Shown here one piece after another: positions 49,010-58,745 of a DNA stretch of 64,000 nt; position 1 is the stretch's first letter; each line of letters begins with the position of its first letter. Source of the stretch: Agarilytica rhodophyticola (lineage in GTDB: Bacteria; Pseudomonadota; Gammaproteobacteria; Pseudomonadales; Cellvibrionaceae); NCBI RefSeq assembly GCF_002157225.2, contig NZ_CP020038.1, forward strand, positions 434,001 to 498,000, given 5' to 3'. The translations under genes and the position numbers were made by a program. The notes beneath the pieces were generated by a model that saw only the letters and a list, made by a program, of their open reading frames with translations, was not told the DNA's origin and made no database searches.

Positions 49010-51034
49010 TTAATCACTGGCCCCAAAATTAATTCTCTGTTTTTCTATTACATAACCACCCGAAAGATAGCCTTCGATCAGTTCATATTTCAATAAAGCG
49101 AATATACGATCTCCAATAAATATGGGGCGGGCAGAGCCATACCAGTCCGTGCAGGACACTGTGCACTTGTTGGGATTTGACCATTTAACTGTGCGATCAC
49201 CCTCAAGTGCGCCTGCTGGTTGAATGAATAGTTGCTCATCCAAAGTGAGGTAATTCATATCAACAATGGGTTCTCGTTGAAAAAACTTCCCTCCTTCGCG
49301 CTTATAGCTTTTACCTTCCATTGGTCGACCAACAGGAAAGCCTGCGATACCTCCAGCTTCGTATGGCCGGTAGAAAAAACTATGACTGCGAGACTCTGCC
49401 AAATGAGATCCTGTTTGCGAATAAGCATCAATCATAATGGGAGCGTCATATTCCAGCTGTAAAGTAGCAGTCACTGATGAATAAGTGTTTTCTTTGATAG
49501 TATTACCGAGTAAAACCGCATTTTTCCCTGCTGGGTAGATTTGTGCAATATTAAACTCTGTCTCAAGTCTATCCACTATTTGAAAATTCAGGGGATCTGC
49601 AATGGTTAACAAGGATTGTGGAATATTATTTGTGGAAGCGTGAGAGAAAAGTAAATAATTTCCTACAAAACGATTGACCATTCCCCAATGGCTGCCGTAG
49701 TTTTGCGGATCTAATCGCAGATAGTTTTCCTCTGGGATGTGGGGTACAGTGTTAGAAAACTCGGATAGGGGAATCGATAGAGCATAAGTCTCAAGTGGGT
49801 AGGGTGTATGAATATCACTATAAGGATGCTCCTTATCTAAGGGATAACTGCGAGTCACTAAAAATAGATTGTCTTCTTTTTCAGCAAATGAAAATTGATC
49901 TAGGGGCTGTCCCTTGAGCGCTACCGCTGTGACATCGCTATTTTCCTGGACGTTATCCTGTGGCAAGGGTATACGATAAACAACTGATAATTCATCTTCT
50001 TGCAAATAGCCCAGTTTGAGCATGTCCGTGATTTGATCATCCACCAGCTCGGGTAAGGCCAGTACATGACGGTTGCCTGAATTCCATACATATACTGCGT
50101 TTCTTGATACGTAGTGGTCTGCTGAGTAGCCGCCAAAAACACTGGTAGCAGAGCACTCAAAGTTCTCTTCATCCAGAGGACAAACCACCACAGAAGTCAT
50201 GTGAGGTCGGTAGGTGCCTAGTAGAGGATTGTAGATGGTATGGTTAGAAAAGAGGTCTCGTGAGTCAGTTAAAGAATTATCTTTATTGAGTGTGGCTACT
50301 GTAGGTAATACTAAATTCGCATCATCATCCGAGTCTTCTTTTGCATCGCTCTTAACTGGCATATTTTTGAGAATAAAAACCAGCTTACCGTCCACTAAGC
50401 GGCTAGCGTAATTACTTTGATCAAAATAGTCAGACGAGTTAATTAAGTATGTTTTATCATGTTCAAGTTGACCATCAGCGTCGATAGTAAAAAACTGATA
50501 CTCACTCCCATTGAGAGCATAGCTATAGCCAATCACGATAACTTTGTTTTTATAAATTAATAATTCATCATACCACGAGTCGTAATGTTTTTCTGTTTGT
50601 TGCACATTGAACTCACCCACTTTTCTTAGCGGGTCTTTGGTTTCCACAACATAGATTTTTCCCCGTTTAAGAATCAACAAATATTTGCCATAACGCTTAA
50701 CAATACCGCCTTCGTCAACAGATGCCTCCTGATTATTGGTAATAGAATTACCTTCACTATCTGGCGCTGCAGACTTAGCTAAAGGGGCGGATTTCGCATC
50801 CGCTAGAAATGCTACTTCTTCTATTTGCGAAAAAGAGTGGCGGCTATAAAGTTTATTTTGCTGTTGTTGTAAACGTTTTGAAAAATCTTGCTGTGCCTCA
50901 ACATACTTTAAAACTTCAGCATCAGACTTTGCCTGAGTCAGTACTAATTGGCTAGTAGAGGGTTTTGGCAGCGATGTACACCCTTGTAATATGGCGAATA
51001 TACAAAGGGAAAAAAACTTAGTTGAAGATCTCAT
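49010..51034 (-). CDS. Beta-propeller domain lipoprotein
   Basis: A 674-residue exported lipoprotein: hydrophobic residues 6-17, lipobox ILQGC (Cys19). After a Gln-rich helical stretch comes the secreted beta-propeller pattern of PF09826 type: NNQEASVDEGGIVKRYGKYL, then ILKRGKIYVVETKDP and blade repeats to the end. Role unknown; such proteins are often cell-envelope-associated. It converges with the DUF4331 gene (38 bp between stops). Confidence 0.82.
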   Translation of the reverse strand: MRSSTKFFSLCIFAILQGCTSLPKPSTSQLVLTQAKSDAEVLKYVEAQQDFSKRLQQQQNKLYSRHSFSQIEEVAFLADAKSAPLAKSAAPDSEGNSITNNQEASVDEGGIVKRYGKYLLILKRGKIYVVETKDPLRKVGEFNVQQTEKHYDSWYDELLIYKNKVIVIGYSYALNGSEYQFFTIDADGQLEHDKTYLINSSDYFDQSNYASRLVDGKLVFILKNMPVKSDAKEDSDDDANLVLPTVATLNKDNSLTDSRDLFSNHTIYNPLLGTYRPHMTSVVVCPLDEENFECSATSVFGGYSADHYVSRNAVYVWNSGNRHVLALPELVDDQITDMLKLGYLQEDELSVVYRIPLPQDNVQENSDVTAVALKGQPLDQFSFAEKEDNLFLVTRSYPLDKEHPYSDIHTPYPLETYALSIPLSEFSNTVPHIPEENYLRLDPQNYGSHWGMVNRFVGNYLLFSHASTNNIPQSLLTIADPLNFQIVDRLETEFNIAQIYPAGKNAVLLGNTIKENTYSSVTATLQLEYDAPIMIDAYSQTGSHLAESRSHSFFYRPYEAGGIAGFPVGRPMEGKSYKREGGKFFQREPIVDMNYLTLDEQLFIQPAGALEGDRTVKWSNPNKCTVSCTDWYGSARPIFIGDRIFALLKYELIEGYLSGGYVIEKQRINFGASD

Positions 51035-51449
51035 CTAGATGGCTTCCTAGTATCGGTAGGCTTACAACTTTTACGTGAAAGCTATATGTAACTTTGGCTG
51101 CATTATAAGCACTAAATTAGCACCATTATAATGCTTCATGGGTTAATTAAACATGAATAGAGCAAGGACTTATGTAAAAAATCGTATTTTAACGATTGTT
51201 CTTAACTGGGTGGCTTGGCTATTTATTAGAGGACAATGATAGGTGCTTTTGTGAACAAGAGCATAGTAATGTGAGCACAGCATTTTTATGCATCAGATGT
51301 TAATGTTTCGTTGTTGTTTCACGTGTCAATTTTGATAGTATTGATAATAAAAAGTAGATCTATGCGCAATTTCTAGCGCTTATAACTGCTTACGTATATT
51401 ATAAAAGTTTCAGAATTATTTATTATCAACCAATAACCACAAGAAAGTT
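51035..51449. other. Divergent intergenic region
   Basis: Upstream of both the beta-propeller lipoprotein and the activase operon. AT-rich, with several -10-like words (TATATT 51395-51400) but no convincing promoter pair. A 28-codon frame at 51153 is not supported. Confidence 0.4.
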
Positions 51450-54400
51450 ATGGATAATAATACATTATTGCTCGGTATTGATGTTGGGTCAACAACAGTT
51501 AAAATTGCTGTCGTTGAAGAAGAATCAAAGAAAATTGTGTGGAGCAAGTATTTGCGTCACGAAACCAAGCAAGCAGAATGTGTTTTAAGAATGCTTGGTG
51601 AAATCCTTGCCGCATTTCCAAATATTCCTACCACAAACTTTAAAGCATTTATTACGGGCTCTGGTGCAGGGCCGATCGCGCCACATATTGGGGCGAAGTT
51701 CGTTCAAGAAGTTAACGCCGTAACTCTAGCGGTAGAGGAATTACATCCTGATGTCGCTAGTGTAATTGAGCTTGGCGGGCAAGATGCTAAAATCATTATT
51801 TTTAAAGAGAATACCAAAACAGGTGAAAAGCGCGCAATAACATCGATGAACGACAAGTGCGCTTCTGGTACCGGCGCCACTATTGACAAGTGTGTGATTA
51901 AAGCTGGCCTACCACAGGATGAACTGGCAAAATTAAAATTTAATCCTGATAAACTTCATCATGTAGCAGCTAAGTGTGGTGTATTTGCCGAAACAGATAT
52001 TGTCAATCTGGTTAAGAGTGGCATTCCTGCTGAAGAAATTATGTGTTCTCTCGCCGATGCGATTGTAGGACAGAACTTATCTGTACTTACTCGTGGTAAT
52101 ACTCTTAAAGCAAAAGTTTTATTACTTGGTGGTCCTAACACCTATTTGCCGTTCTTAAAAGAATGTTGGCGTTACCGTATTCCCGAAACCTGGTTGGAGC
52201 GTGAGTACGACTATCCTAAAGATGTGCCAATTGAAGAACTTATTTTTACTCCGGAAAACTCTGAATATTATGCGGCTTATGGAGCGGTATTATTTGGTAT
52301 TGTGGAAAATAAATTTGATATATTTAAAGGGTTAGATGATTTACAAGAATTTATTTTAGTTGGGCGCCAAGAACAGCTAGGTGATGATGCAGGCCCCCCT
52401 TTATCTAGTAGCAATGATGAAGCACAAGCGTTTATTACAAAATATCAGCTCCCGGCGTTTGATGCGGCCAAAATACCTTATAAAAAAACTATCTCTGGTT
52501 ATATTGGGCTCGATGGTGGCTCAACATCAAGTAAATGTGTGTTACTAGATGAGCAAGGTGAAATTCTACAAAAAGTTTATCAGCTTTCTAAAGGTAACCC
52601 TCTAGAAGATATGAAGGAAATGTTCAGTGCTTTACAAGATTGGGCTGGGCAATACGATTCGACTTTACATATTCTCGGTTTTGGTGTTACCGGTTATGCC
52701 GGGGATATTATGGAATCCTCTTTAAATGCCGATGCTAATATTGTTGAAACCGTCGCTCATATGAAAAGCGCTCAACATTATTTTCCCGATGTAGACGTGA
52801 TTTGTGATGTGGGTGGACAAGATATTAAAGTTCTTTTTATGGAAAATAGAACGATTAAAAATTTCCGTCTATCCAACTCATGCAGCGCTGGTAACGGTAT
52901 GTTACTACAAGCAATGGCAGATCAGTTCGGTGTACCGGTAACAGAGTATTCTGAAAAAGCCTTCAGTGCGAACCTTTCTCCAACTTTTAGTTATGGCTGT
53001 GCTGTTTTTCTTGATTCTGATCGAGTGAATTTTCAAAAAGAAGGATACAACGGTGAAGAGTTACTCGCCGGTCTCGCTTTGGTTCTGCCTAAAAATATCT
53101 GGCAATATGTGGTACAGATTCCCAGAATGGCTGAACTAGGTAAAGTGTTTGTTTTACAAGGTGGAACACAAAAGAACTTAGCAGCCGTAAAAGCTCAGGT
53201 AGATTACATCTGTGAGCGAGTACCAGAAGCACAAGTACATGTCCATCCTCACACTGGTGAAGCGGGTGCACTAGGTGCTGCATTTGAGGCTCGCAGGGTA
53301 GTTAATCGACGCGGCTACTCTACCTTTGTCGGTCTTACAGAAGCGATTAATTTAAAATATGAAACCCGCAATGACGAAAGTACGCGCTGTCATTTTTGCG
53401 CTAACGATTGCTCGCGTACTTTTATTGATGCGGTAACGCCTACTAAGGAAATAGCGCGTTATATTTCGGGCTTTTCCTGTGAAAAAGGAACAGTGGAAGA
53501 TTATGATGCGTTGCGGCAACTAAATAAAAAGCGACGAGAGCGCATGCGGGCTTACCCCAATTTAGTTGACTACGAAGCTACATGGAATTTTAAGCCTCTT
53601 TACAAAACAGAACCCCTGCCAGAAGAACATAGTGCTATTGAAGATATTAAAGTAGAAAAAAGTTGGTTTGGTAAGATCAAGCATAAGCCTTATGTTCGTG
53701 GTTTTCTTCGCTCCTCTAAAGACGCGCAGGAAAAACGCTCGCAGCTTAGGATCGGTATGCCTAAAGCTTTAAATATGTGGAGCACCGGACCGTTTTGGCG
53801 CGCCTACTTTGAGACTTTAGGCATTAAACCTCGCAATGTGGTTTTTTCTGATGATACTAGTGAAGAATTATGGCAGGCTGGCGGCAAGTATGGCTCTGTC
53901 GACCCTTGTTATCCAGCTAAAGTAGTTCAGGCTCATATACATAACTTGTTATTTGTCCATCATGAGAAAAAGCCGTTAGACTGCATCTTTTTTCCCTCTA
54001 TTACTCATATTCCCACTTTTGTTGAAGGTGTGATGGATACGGCTTGTTGCCCCATTGTGGCGGGCACACCGAAAGTTATTGGTGCGACTTTCACTAAAGA
54101 GACGGACTTTTTCGCTCAGCGAAATATTGAGTACTACGATACTGCTGTATCTTTGAATGAGCCTTTACTCATTAAACAGAAAATGTTTGAGCAATTTCAA
54201 GAGCTGCTTGAAATAACTGAAGATGAAAATAATTTTGCTATTGATCAAGCATATAAAGCACTGGCATCGTTCGACAGTATGATGCAAGAGAAAGGCCGCG
54301 CGATTTTAGAGGAAGTCTCTTCGCAAAATCGCATTGCGTTACTTATGACAGGCCGCCCCTATCATAATGATCCAGGAATGAATCATAGTGTTCTAGAAGA

Positions 54401-55034
54401 ATATCAAGCCTTGGGTTATCCCATTCTTTCTCTGCGTTCTATACCTAAAGATAGCGAATATCTAAAACCTTATTTTGCCGAAGATCTAGAGAAAAAACAT
54501 GTAGACTCTCCATTAGAAATTCACGACATTTGGCCAGAAAATTATAGTGTTAACAGTGTGCAAAAAGTTTGGGCGACCAAGTTTGCTTCCCGCCATCCCA
54601 ATGTGGCAATTTTAGATCTATCAAGCTTTAAATGCGGGCATGATGCGCCGACTTATGGTTTGGTTGATCGTATTGTTGGAGCCAATGGTACGCCTTACTC
54701 TGCACTTCACGATATCGATGCTAATAAACCTTCTGGTTCTATTAAAATTCGTGTCAAAACATACGGTTATACTTTGAAACTGGCGGAAGAAAAGCTAGAA
54801 GATGAGCACCTGCGTTGCCAAGAACTGGAGAAAAACTTGGTGGCTAAACGTTTAGCTCTGCTGGAGGCTGCCCCTCAAGAAATTCGCAACGATCAAATGA
54901 TCGTTAACGAAATTGAAAAATTAAAACATCAAGTTGAACAACTATCGTCACCTTCCGTTACCATAAGTGAACCGAAGATTGTCGAGCCAATATTAAATGC
55001 CCCTCAATTAATTGAGGCGGTACAAATAGATTAA
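51450..55034 (+). CDS. 2-hydroxyacyl-CoA dehydratase activase-type ATPase (BadF/BcrA/HgdC family), long form
   Basis: A 1194-residue protein. Two ASKHA ATPase modules: the first (LLGIDVGSTTVKIAVVEE) has the Fe-S cysteines Cys137 (NDKCASGTG) and Cys176 (AAKCGVFAETD); the second starts near residue 350 (YIGLDGGSTSSKCVLLDE) and has NSCSAGNG and YGCAVFLDSD. Residues 640-700 hold a four-Cys patch, then the DUF2229 region (RIGMPKALNMWSTGPFWRAY). HgdC-type activators pump an electron into radical dehydratases with ATP. It is 23 bp before its partner gene. Confidence 0.88.
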   Translation: MDNNTLLLGIDVGSTTVKIAVVEEESKKIVWSKYLRHETKQAECVLRMLGEILAAFPNIPTTNFKAFITGSGAGPIAPHIGAKFVQEVNAVTLAVEELHPDVASVIELGGQDAKIIIFKENTKTGEKRAITSMNDKCASGTGATIDKCVIKAGLPQDELAKLKFNPDKLHHVAAKCGVFAETDIVNLVKSGIPAEEIMCSLADAIVGQNLSVLTRGNTLKAKVLLLGGPNTYLPFLKECWRYRIPETWLEREYDYPKDVPIEELIFTPENSEYYAAYGAVLFGIVENKFDIFKGLDDLQEFILVGRQEQLGDDAGPPLSSSNDEAQAFITKYQLPAFDAAKIPYKKTISGYIGLDGGSTSSKCVLLDEQGEILQKVYQLSKGNPLEDMKEMFSALQDWAGQYDSTLHILGFGVTGYAGDIMESSLNADANIVETVAHMKSAQHYFPDVDVICDVGGQDIKVLFMENRTIKNFRLSNSCSAGNGMLLQAMADQFGVPVTEYSEKAFSANLSPTFSYGCAVFLDSDRVNFQKEGYNGEELLAGLALVLPKNIWQYVVQIPRMAELGKVFVLQGGTQKNLAAVKAQVDYICERVPEAQVHVHPHTGEAGALGAAFEARRVVNRRGYSTFVGLTEAINLKYETRNDESTRCHFCANDCSRTFIDAVTPTKEIARYISGFSCEKGTVEDYDALRQLNKKRRERMRAYPNLVDYEATWNFKPLYKTEPLPEEHSAIEDIKVEKSWFGKIKHKPYVRGFLRSSKDAQEKRSQLRIGMPKALNMWSTGPFWRAYFETLGIKPRNVVFSDDTSEELWQAGGKYGSVDPCYPAKVVQAHIHNLLFVHHEKKPLDCIFFPSITHIPTFVEGVMDTACCPIVAGTPKVIGATFTKETDFFAQRNIEYYDTAVSLNEPLLIKQKMFEQFQELLEITEDENNFAIDQAYKALASFDSMMQEKGRAILEEVSSQNRIALLMTGRPYHNDPGMNHSVLEEYQALGYPILSLRSIPKDSEYLKPYFAEDLEKKHVDSPLEIHDIWPENYSVNSVQKVWATKFASRHPNVAILDLSSFKCGHDAPTYGLVDRIVGANGTPYSALHDIDANKPSGSIKIRVKTYGYTLKLAEEKLEDEHLRCQELEKNLVAKRLALLEAAPQEIRNDQMIVNEIEKLKHQVEQLSSPSVTISEPKIVEPILNAPQLIEAVQID

Positions 55035-55057
55035 TAGAAGAGATTAGGTAAATTAAC

Positions 55058-56686
55058 ATGCGCCAGACTACTGATAAACAAGATGCAGTGCAAACGCTAG
55101 ATCCCAATGCTTTTCTTAAAAATATTGATGAGCAGGTGCTTAGTTTTGAGGAAGATGAGCGTCAGCGCTTAGGGCTCGATAGTGAAACAAAAGAGCATTG
55201 GCGCGATGCCAACCCAAGAAAATTCACTGCGCAGCAAAGAAGCTCCACGACAATTTTACACGCAGGCCTAACCATGGCTCACGACTTGTTTCTACAGTCT
55301 ACATTTCGTGGACTGGGTTATAAGGTTGAAGCTATGGAGGTGCCCGATAACGAAGCCTTGCAGTTTGGTCGTGAGTTTGGCAATCGCGGTCAATGTAACC
55401 CCACCTATTTTACGGTGGGTAACTTGATTAAAAAACTTAAACAGCTTGAAGCGTCGGGGATTCCTAAAAAAGAAATCGTTAATAATTACCTTTTTGCCAC
55501 AGTGGGCTCTTGTGGGCCATGTAGGTTTGGTACTTACGTAACAGAATATCGTAAAGCGCTTCGGGATGCGGGTTTTGAAGGTTTTCGCGTGCTGTTGGTA
55601 CAGCAGGCCGGTGGGATTAAGCAAGCCACTGGTGAGGAGCTAGGATTAAAAATCAATGCGCAGTTTTTTCTCTCCATGGTGAAAGCGGTGATAGTAGGAG
55701 ATATTCTCAATGCTCTGGGATACCGCATTCGTCCCTATGAAATAAATCCTGGGCAAACCGAAGCCACCCTTGAGCGGGCCAAAGCTCGAATTGCTAAGGC
55801 TATGGAAACAAACAAAGGTTTGTTGCGCGCACTGCTAACCTCCCGCAAAGAGTTGCAAGCTATACCTGTTGACCGCACCCAAGTAAAACCTAAAGTAGCC
55901 ATTATTGGTGAATTTTGGGCGATGACAACAGAGGGTGATGGTAATTATAAAATGCAGTCCTTTTTGGAGCAGGAAGGCGCTGAAGTGGATATTCAACTAG
56001 CCATAGCTTGGCCGCTGTATTTAATGTGGTGTGCTAAATACGACACGGAGGATCGCGCGCGTTTAAAAGGTACTGATAAAGGTGGCGATAAAGGAAGTAA
56101 GTTTGCCTTGGAGAATGTGGATGTACGCAAGCGCCTATTAATGTTGAAGTTCGGTGACAAAGTTGTTCGAGCTTTATTTTACAGCTATGCAAAATTACTG
56201 GGGCTCAAAAACTATAAACTTCCTAATATGGATGAGATCGCTAAGATTAGTCACAAGTATTATGACAACAATCTACGTGGTGGCGAGGGTCATATGGAAG
56301 TAGGTAAGTTGATTCAAAATGTCTTACATCAGAAAGCCAATATGACCTTAAGCATCAAGCCTTTCGGTTGTATGCCTTCCAGTGCAGTCTCTGATGGTGT
56401 GCAATCACTTATCACTGAGTTGCATCCTAATGCAATATTCCTACCCATTGAGACCAGTGGCGACGGAGCCGTGAATGTCTATAGTCGTGTGCAAATGCAG
56501 TTGTTCAAAGCTCGACAATCTGCCCAAAAGGAAGTCGAGAGTGCTCTAACAAAATTTGGCCTAAGCTTCGAAGAGTTTCGAAATAAGATTCGTACATCGA
56601 GAAAATATCAGAACCCTCTATATAAAAGCCCACATAAAGGTGCATGCACCTCGTTGGATCTTGTTTACGATTGTGCCTCTAATTGA
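55058..56686 (+). CDS. CoA-protein activase / 2-hydroxyglutaryl-CoA dehydratase-related protein
   Basis: A 542-residue protein of the COG3581 group: GNRGQCNPTYFTVGNLIKKL and TVGSCGPCRFGTYVTEYRKA carry the clustered Cys expected to bind an Fe-S centre; IGEFWAMTTEGDGNYKMQSF and FGCMPSSAVSDGVQSL lie further on. Found as the partner of the long activase, in one operon here. No complete HgdA/HgdB-type dehydratase lies in the window, so the target is unknown. Confidence 0.85.
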   Translation: MRQTTDKQDAVQTLDPNAFLKNIDEQVLSFEEDERQRLGLDSETKEHWRDANPRKFTAQQRSSTTILHAGLTMAHDLFLQSTFRGLGYKVEAMEVPDNEALQFGREFGNRGQCNPTYFTVGNLIKKLKQLEASGIPKKEIVNNYLFATVGSCGPCRFGTYVTEYRKALRDAGFEGFRVLLVQQAGGIKQATGEELGLKINAQFFLSMVKAVIVGDILNALGYRIRPYEINPGQTEATLERAKARIAKAMETNKGLLRALLTSRKELQAIPVDRTQVKPKVAIIGEFWAMTTEGDGNYKMQSFLEQEGAEVDIQLAIAWPLYLMWCAKYDTEDRARLKGTDKGGDKGSKFALENVDVRKRLLMLKFGDKVVRALFYSYAKLLGLKNYKLPNMDEIAKISHKYYDNNLRGGEGHMEVGKLIQNVLHQKANMTLSIKPFGCMPSSAVSDGVQSLITELHPNAIFLPIETSGDGAVNVYSRVQMQLFKARQSAQKEVESALTKFGLSFEEFRNKIRTSRKYQNPLYKSPHKGACTSLDLVYDCASN

Positions 56687-56956
56687 GGCCCATACAATTT
56701 AAGCTTCTAATTCCCTTGGCAATTGAGAGCAGCCGTCATATAATGCTCGACAAATAAACTTTCATTTGGCTCGGCACTAATATTTAACACGATAAACGTC
56801 ATGATGATTCACTTATATTCATACATAAACAATGTCTGCCTGCATGCGATCCGTGTGATGCGTAAACGCCAGTGGCATATTAATCGTTTATCCTTGCCTG
56901 CTAAATAAAAGAAATTTGGTAGGCAGAGCGCCTTCCAGATCTTAAGTTTTCATTAA
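56687..56956. other. Region after the activase operon
   Basis: No supported gene. A 35-codon basic frame (56801-56908) has no ribosome site. The operon's terminator may be the hairpin at 56957, about 270 bases past the stop. Confidence 0.4.
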
Positions 56957-56998
56957 AAAAACCCGGAAGGCCCAACGCCTCTCCGGGTTTTTTTTTGC
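56957..56998. terminator. Strong bidirectional terminator
   Basis: AAAACCCGGA (56957-56966) pairs with TCCGGGTTTT (56982-56991); A-run before and T-run after, so it works in both directions. It separates the activase operon from the GGA-hairpin array. Confidence 0.8.
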
Positions 56999-57147
56999 CC
57001 ACGGAAGGGCTTATTGCGCGGAACACATGGAAGTGTGAGAGCGGTTTTGCCCATGGATGGGCTTATTCCGCGAAGTACAGGAAGTACGAGAGCGGCTTTG
57101 CCCATGGAAGGGCTTATTCCGCGAAGCACAGGAAATGCGAGAGCTTT
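56994..57147 (+). repeat. Three tandem 51/52-bp units, each with two GGA-loop hairpins (candidate RNA)
   Basis: Units 56994-57045, 57046-57096 and 57097-57147. Hairpin 1 in each has GCCC/GGGC arms and loop ACGGAA, ATGGAT or ATGGAA. Hairpin 2 has changing arms that stay complementary (ACAC/GTGT at 57023, GTAC/GTAC at 57075, GCA/TGC at 57126) around TGGAA or AGGAA. GGA in a hairpin loop is the CsrA/RsmA site, so a CsrB/RsmZ-like RNA or decoy is one reading. No terminator follows directly. A frame through it (repeating SGFAHG..YSAK) starts in the upstream T-run and is not believed. Confidence 0.6.
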
Positions 57148-57456
57148 AGTAAAGCAATTGAGAGTTGTAAGAGAAAATTTATTGAATGAGGCTTAGATTA
57201 AAATTTTATAAATGAATAGCGTGATTTTACCGGTAGGGAAAACTTGATTTATTATCAAAGCTTCTCTAATGCCCTCTGTCTTTTATATTGCATATGTGCG
57301 CGATAGGTTACTTATCAACTTAAATAAATAGAATGGCGCTAAATGTTATATAACATTACTTACTAATTGGTTTTAGCGCTGCTTAAACTTGGCTTGTAGC
57401 CACTACCATATTAATTTACAGTTAAAAAATATTTACTAATACAACGATACAACATT
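57148..57456. other. Gene-free region before the small-gene cluster
   Basis: AT-rich. A short hairpin GCTTT/AAAGC just after the array lacks a T-run. No promoter pair is convincing; no gene is seen. Confidence 0.4.
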
Positions 57457-57603
57457 ATGAAGATTCAAAACCGACATCATTTATCTAAGCGTAAGCGCCA
57501 TTTTAATATGCGTGCTGCTCAGCAGATCTTACAAGTGCGCTTAGGTAAATATCGTCGTCTAGATTGGTGTAAAGAATTAATGTCAGTGGTAGTGAAAAAA
57601 TGA
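57457..57603 (+). CDS. Very basic 48-residue protein
   Basis: A short frame closed by a strong terminator 50 bp later, which supports a real transcript. It has 15 Arg/Lys and 4 His in 48 residues (SKRKRHFNMRAAQQILQVRL), a composition that suits nucleic-acid binding. No ribosome site is obvious before the ATG. I recognise no family. The upstream 35-codon frame at 56801 has a similar RKRQWHINRL stretch, possibly chance. Confidence 0.45.
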   Translation: MKIQNRHHLSKRKRHFNMRAAQQILQVRLGKYRRLDWCKELMSVVVKK

Positions 57604-57651
57604 TGTAAGTAGCTTTCTTTAGGAGGGCTACGGCCTTCCGGATACTAGATA

Positions 57652-57686
57652 AACCCCGGTTGGTGTAAACAGCTGGGGTTTTTTTT
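57652..57686 (+). terminator. Rho-independent terminator
   Basis: AACCCCGGTTG pairs with CAGCTGGGGTT (one mismatch, one G-T), followed by eight T. It ends the transcript of the 48-residue gene. Confidence 0.8.
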
Positions 57687-57721
57687 GTCTGTAAATTTTT
57701 AAAAATATAATTGGAGGGAAA

Positions 57722-57871
57722 ATGAAATACAAAATATTTATTTATGAGAACTATTTTAAAACTAAAGAGAAACTGTCAAAACCTGGAGAGGCTGAAAAAA
57801 ATAAAGCTGATGATCAAGCTATTCTCAGCGAATTTTATCGTGTTTTTTTTAGTGTTATGAGAAATAAATAG
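57722..57871 (+). CDS. Small hypothetical protein, 49 residues
   Basis: The GGAGGG three bases before the ATG is the best ribosome site in this cluster. The protein is Lys/Glu-rich and helical (MKYKIFIYENYFKTKEKL at the start). No family is recognised. It lies between two other small genes and after a terminator, so it has its own promoter or is read through. Confidence 0.5.
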   Translation: MKYKIFIYENYFKTKEKLSKPGEAEKNKADDQAILSEFYRVFFSVMRNK

Positions 57872-57984
57872 TGAGATTAGTGGGCTTTGTATAGGCAAAC
57901 GTTAACATAGAGCTTTCAATTTTAATCCATTATATTTGCTTAATTATATTGTTACATACTTCTAGTATTTAAAGGGGCGCTATT

Positions 57985-58278
57985 ATGAGAGTAGCTGTAA
58001 GCAAACGTGGTGTGTACCATGCCGATTTATACTGTAGTGATACTAGCGCTGCAAAAAAAGCATTAAGAGAACACCGTGTATCTCTACTTGCCATCGATTT
58101 CTATTTAAAAGGCCGAGATAATGGGGTGACTATTATTGCTTGGGGGAAAGTAAAAAATGTGCTTCCACAATATGTTGTTGTGACAGAGAGCGAGCGTAGC
58201 AAACGTATTTTACTATCTCTTGAACTTAAGAATGCGGGATATTGCTCGGCAGATGGTACAACTTTTATGAAATATTGA
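57985..58278 (+). CDS. Small hypothetical protein, receiver-like
   Basis: A 97-residue protein. The pattern VSLLAIDFYLKGRDNGVTII followed by QYVVVTESERSKRILL is compatible with a shortened receiver-like fold, as in the cREC group, with Asp conserved in AIDF. This is a weak fold-level guess. AGGGGCG precedes the ATG. It is the last gene before the giant surface protein. Confidence 0.55.
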   Translation: MRVAVSKRGVYHADLYCSDTSAAKKALREHRVSLLAIDFYLKGRDNGVTIIAWGKVKNVLPQYVVVTESERSKRILLSLELKNAGYCSADGTTFMKY

Positions 58279-58745
58279 TCAAGAGCAAAGGGGAGGTAAA
58301 AAGGGTAAAATATTCCGACACTATTTTTCTGTATGAGGGTGTTTTTTATATATAATGTGTTGTAAAATACGAATCATGATAAATATTAAGGATATAAATA
58401 TATTTTATACGCCAAGTATGTGAGCATATAAAAGCTTAAAGAAAGGAGTCTTTCTTCCTGATTTTACCCATTTTCTACTTGCGATTTCGTCTAGTATCAA
58501 GCCTTAGGCTGTTACTTGGACGATAGAGCCGTGCGCAGAGAAATAAGTTGCTAAAAGCTTATTTCTAGTAAAAAACTATAACTAATGATGTATGTCAGGC
58601 CATAAAAAAATTAAATAATATTCTGCTTTGACCTTTAGTCGGTCATAAAGCTTTTTAAATATTAAAAATATTGAGAAAAATATAAGGAGTGAGGCTTTAA
58701 TTTCGGCCTCGCCAATGGAATTATTAAGGATGTAAAGGTATAGGT
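58279..58745. other. Upstream region of the giant surface protein gene
   Basis: About 470 bp without a gene. AT-rich, with several A/T runs; no clear promoter pair or operator was found. Confidence 0.4.

Noticed and set aside
56995-57189. 64-residue frame with a repeating SGFAHG..YSAK peptide
   Set aside because: It begins in the T-run of a terminator, its unit lengths are 52 and 51 bp, and the conservation follows hairpin stems and loops rather than codons.
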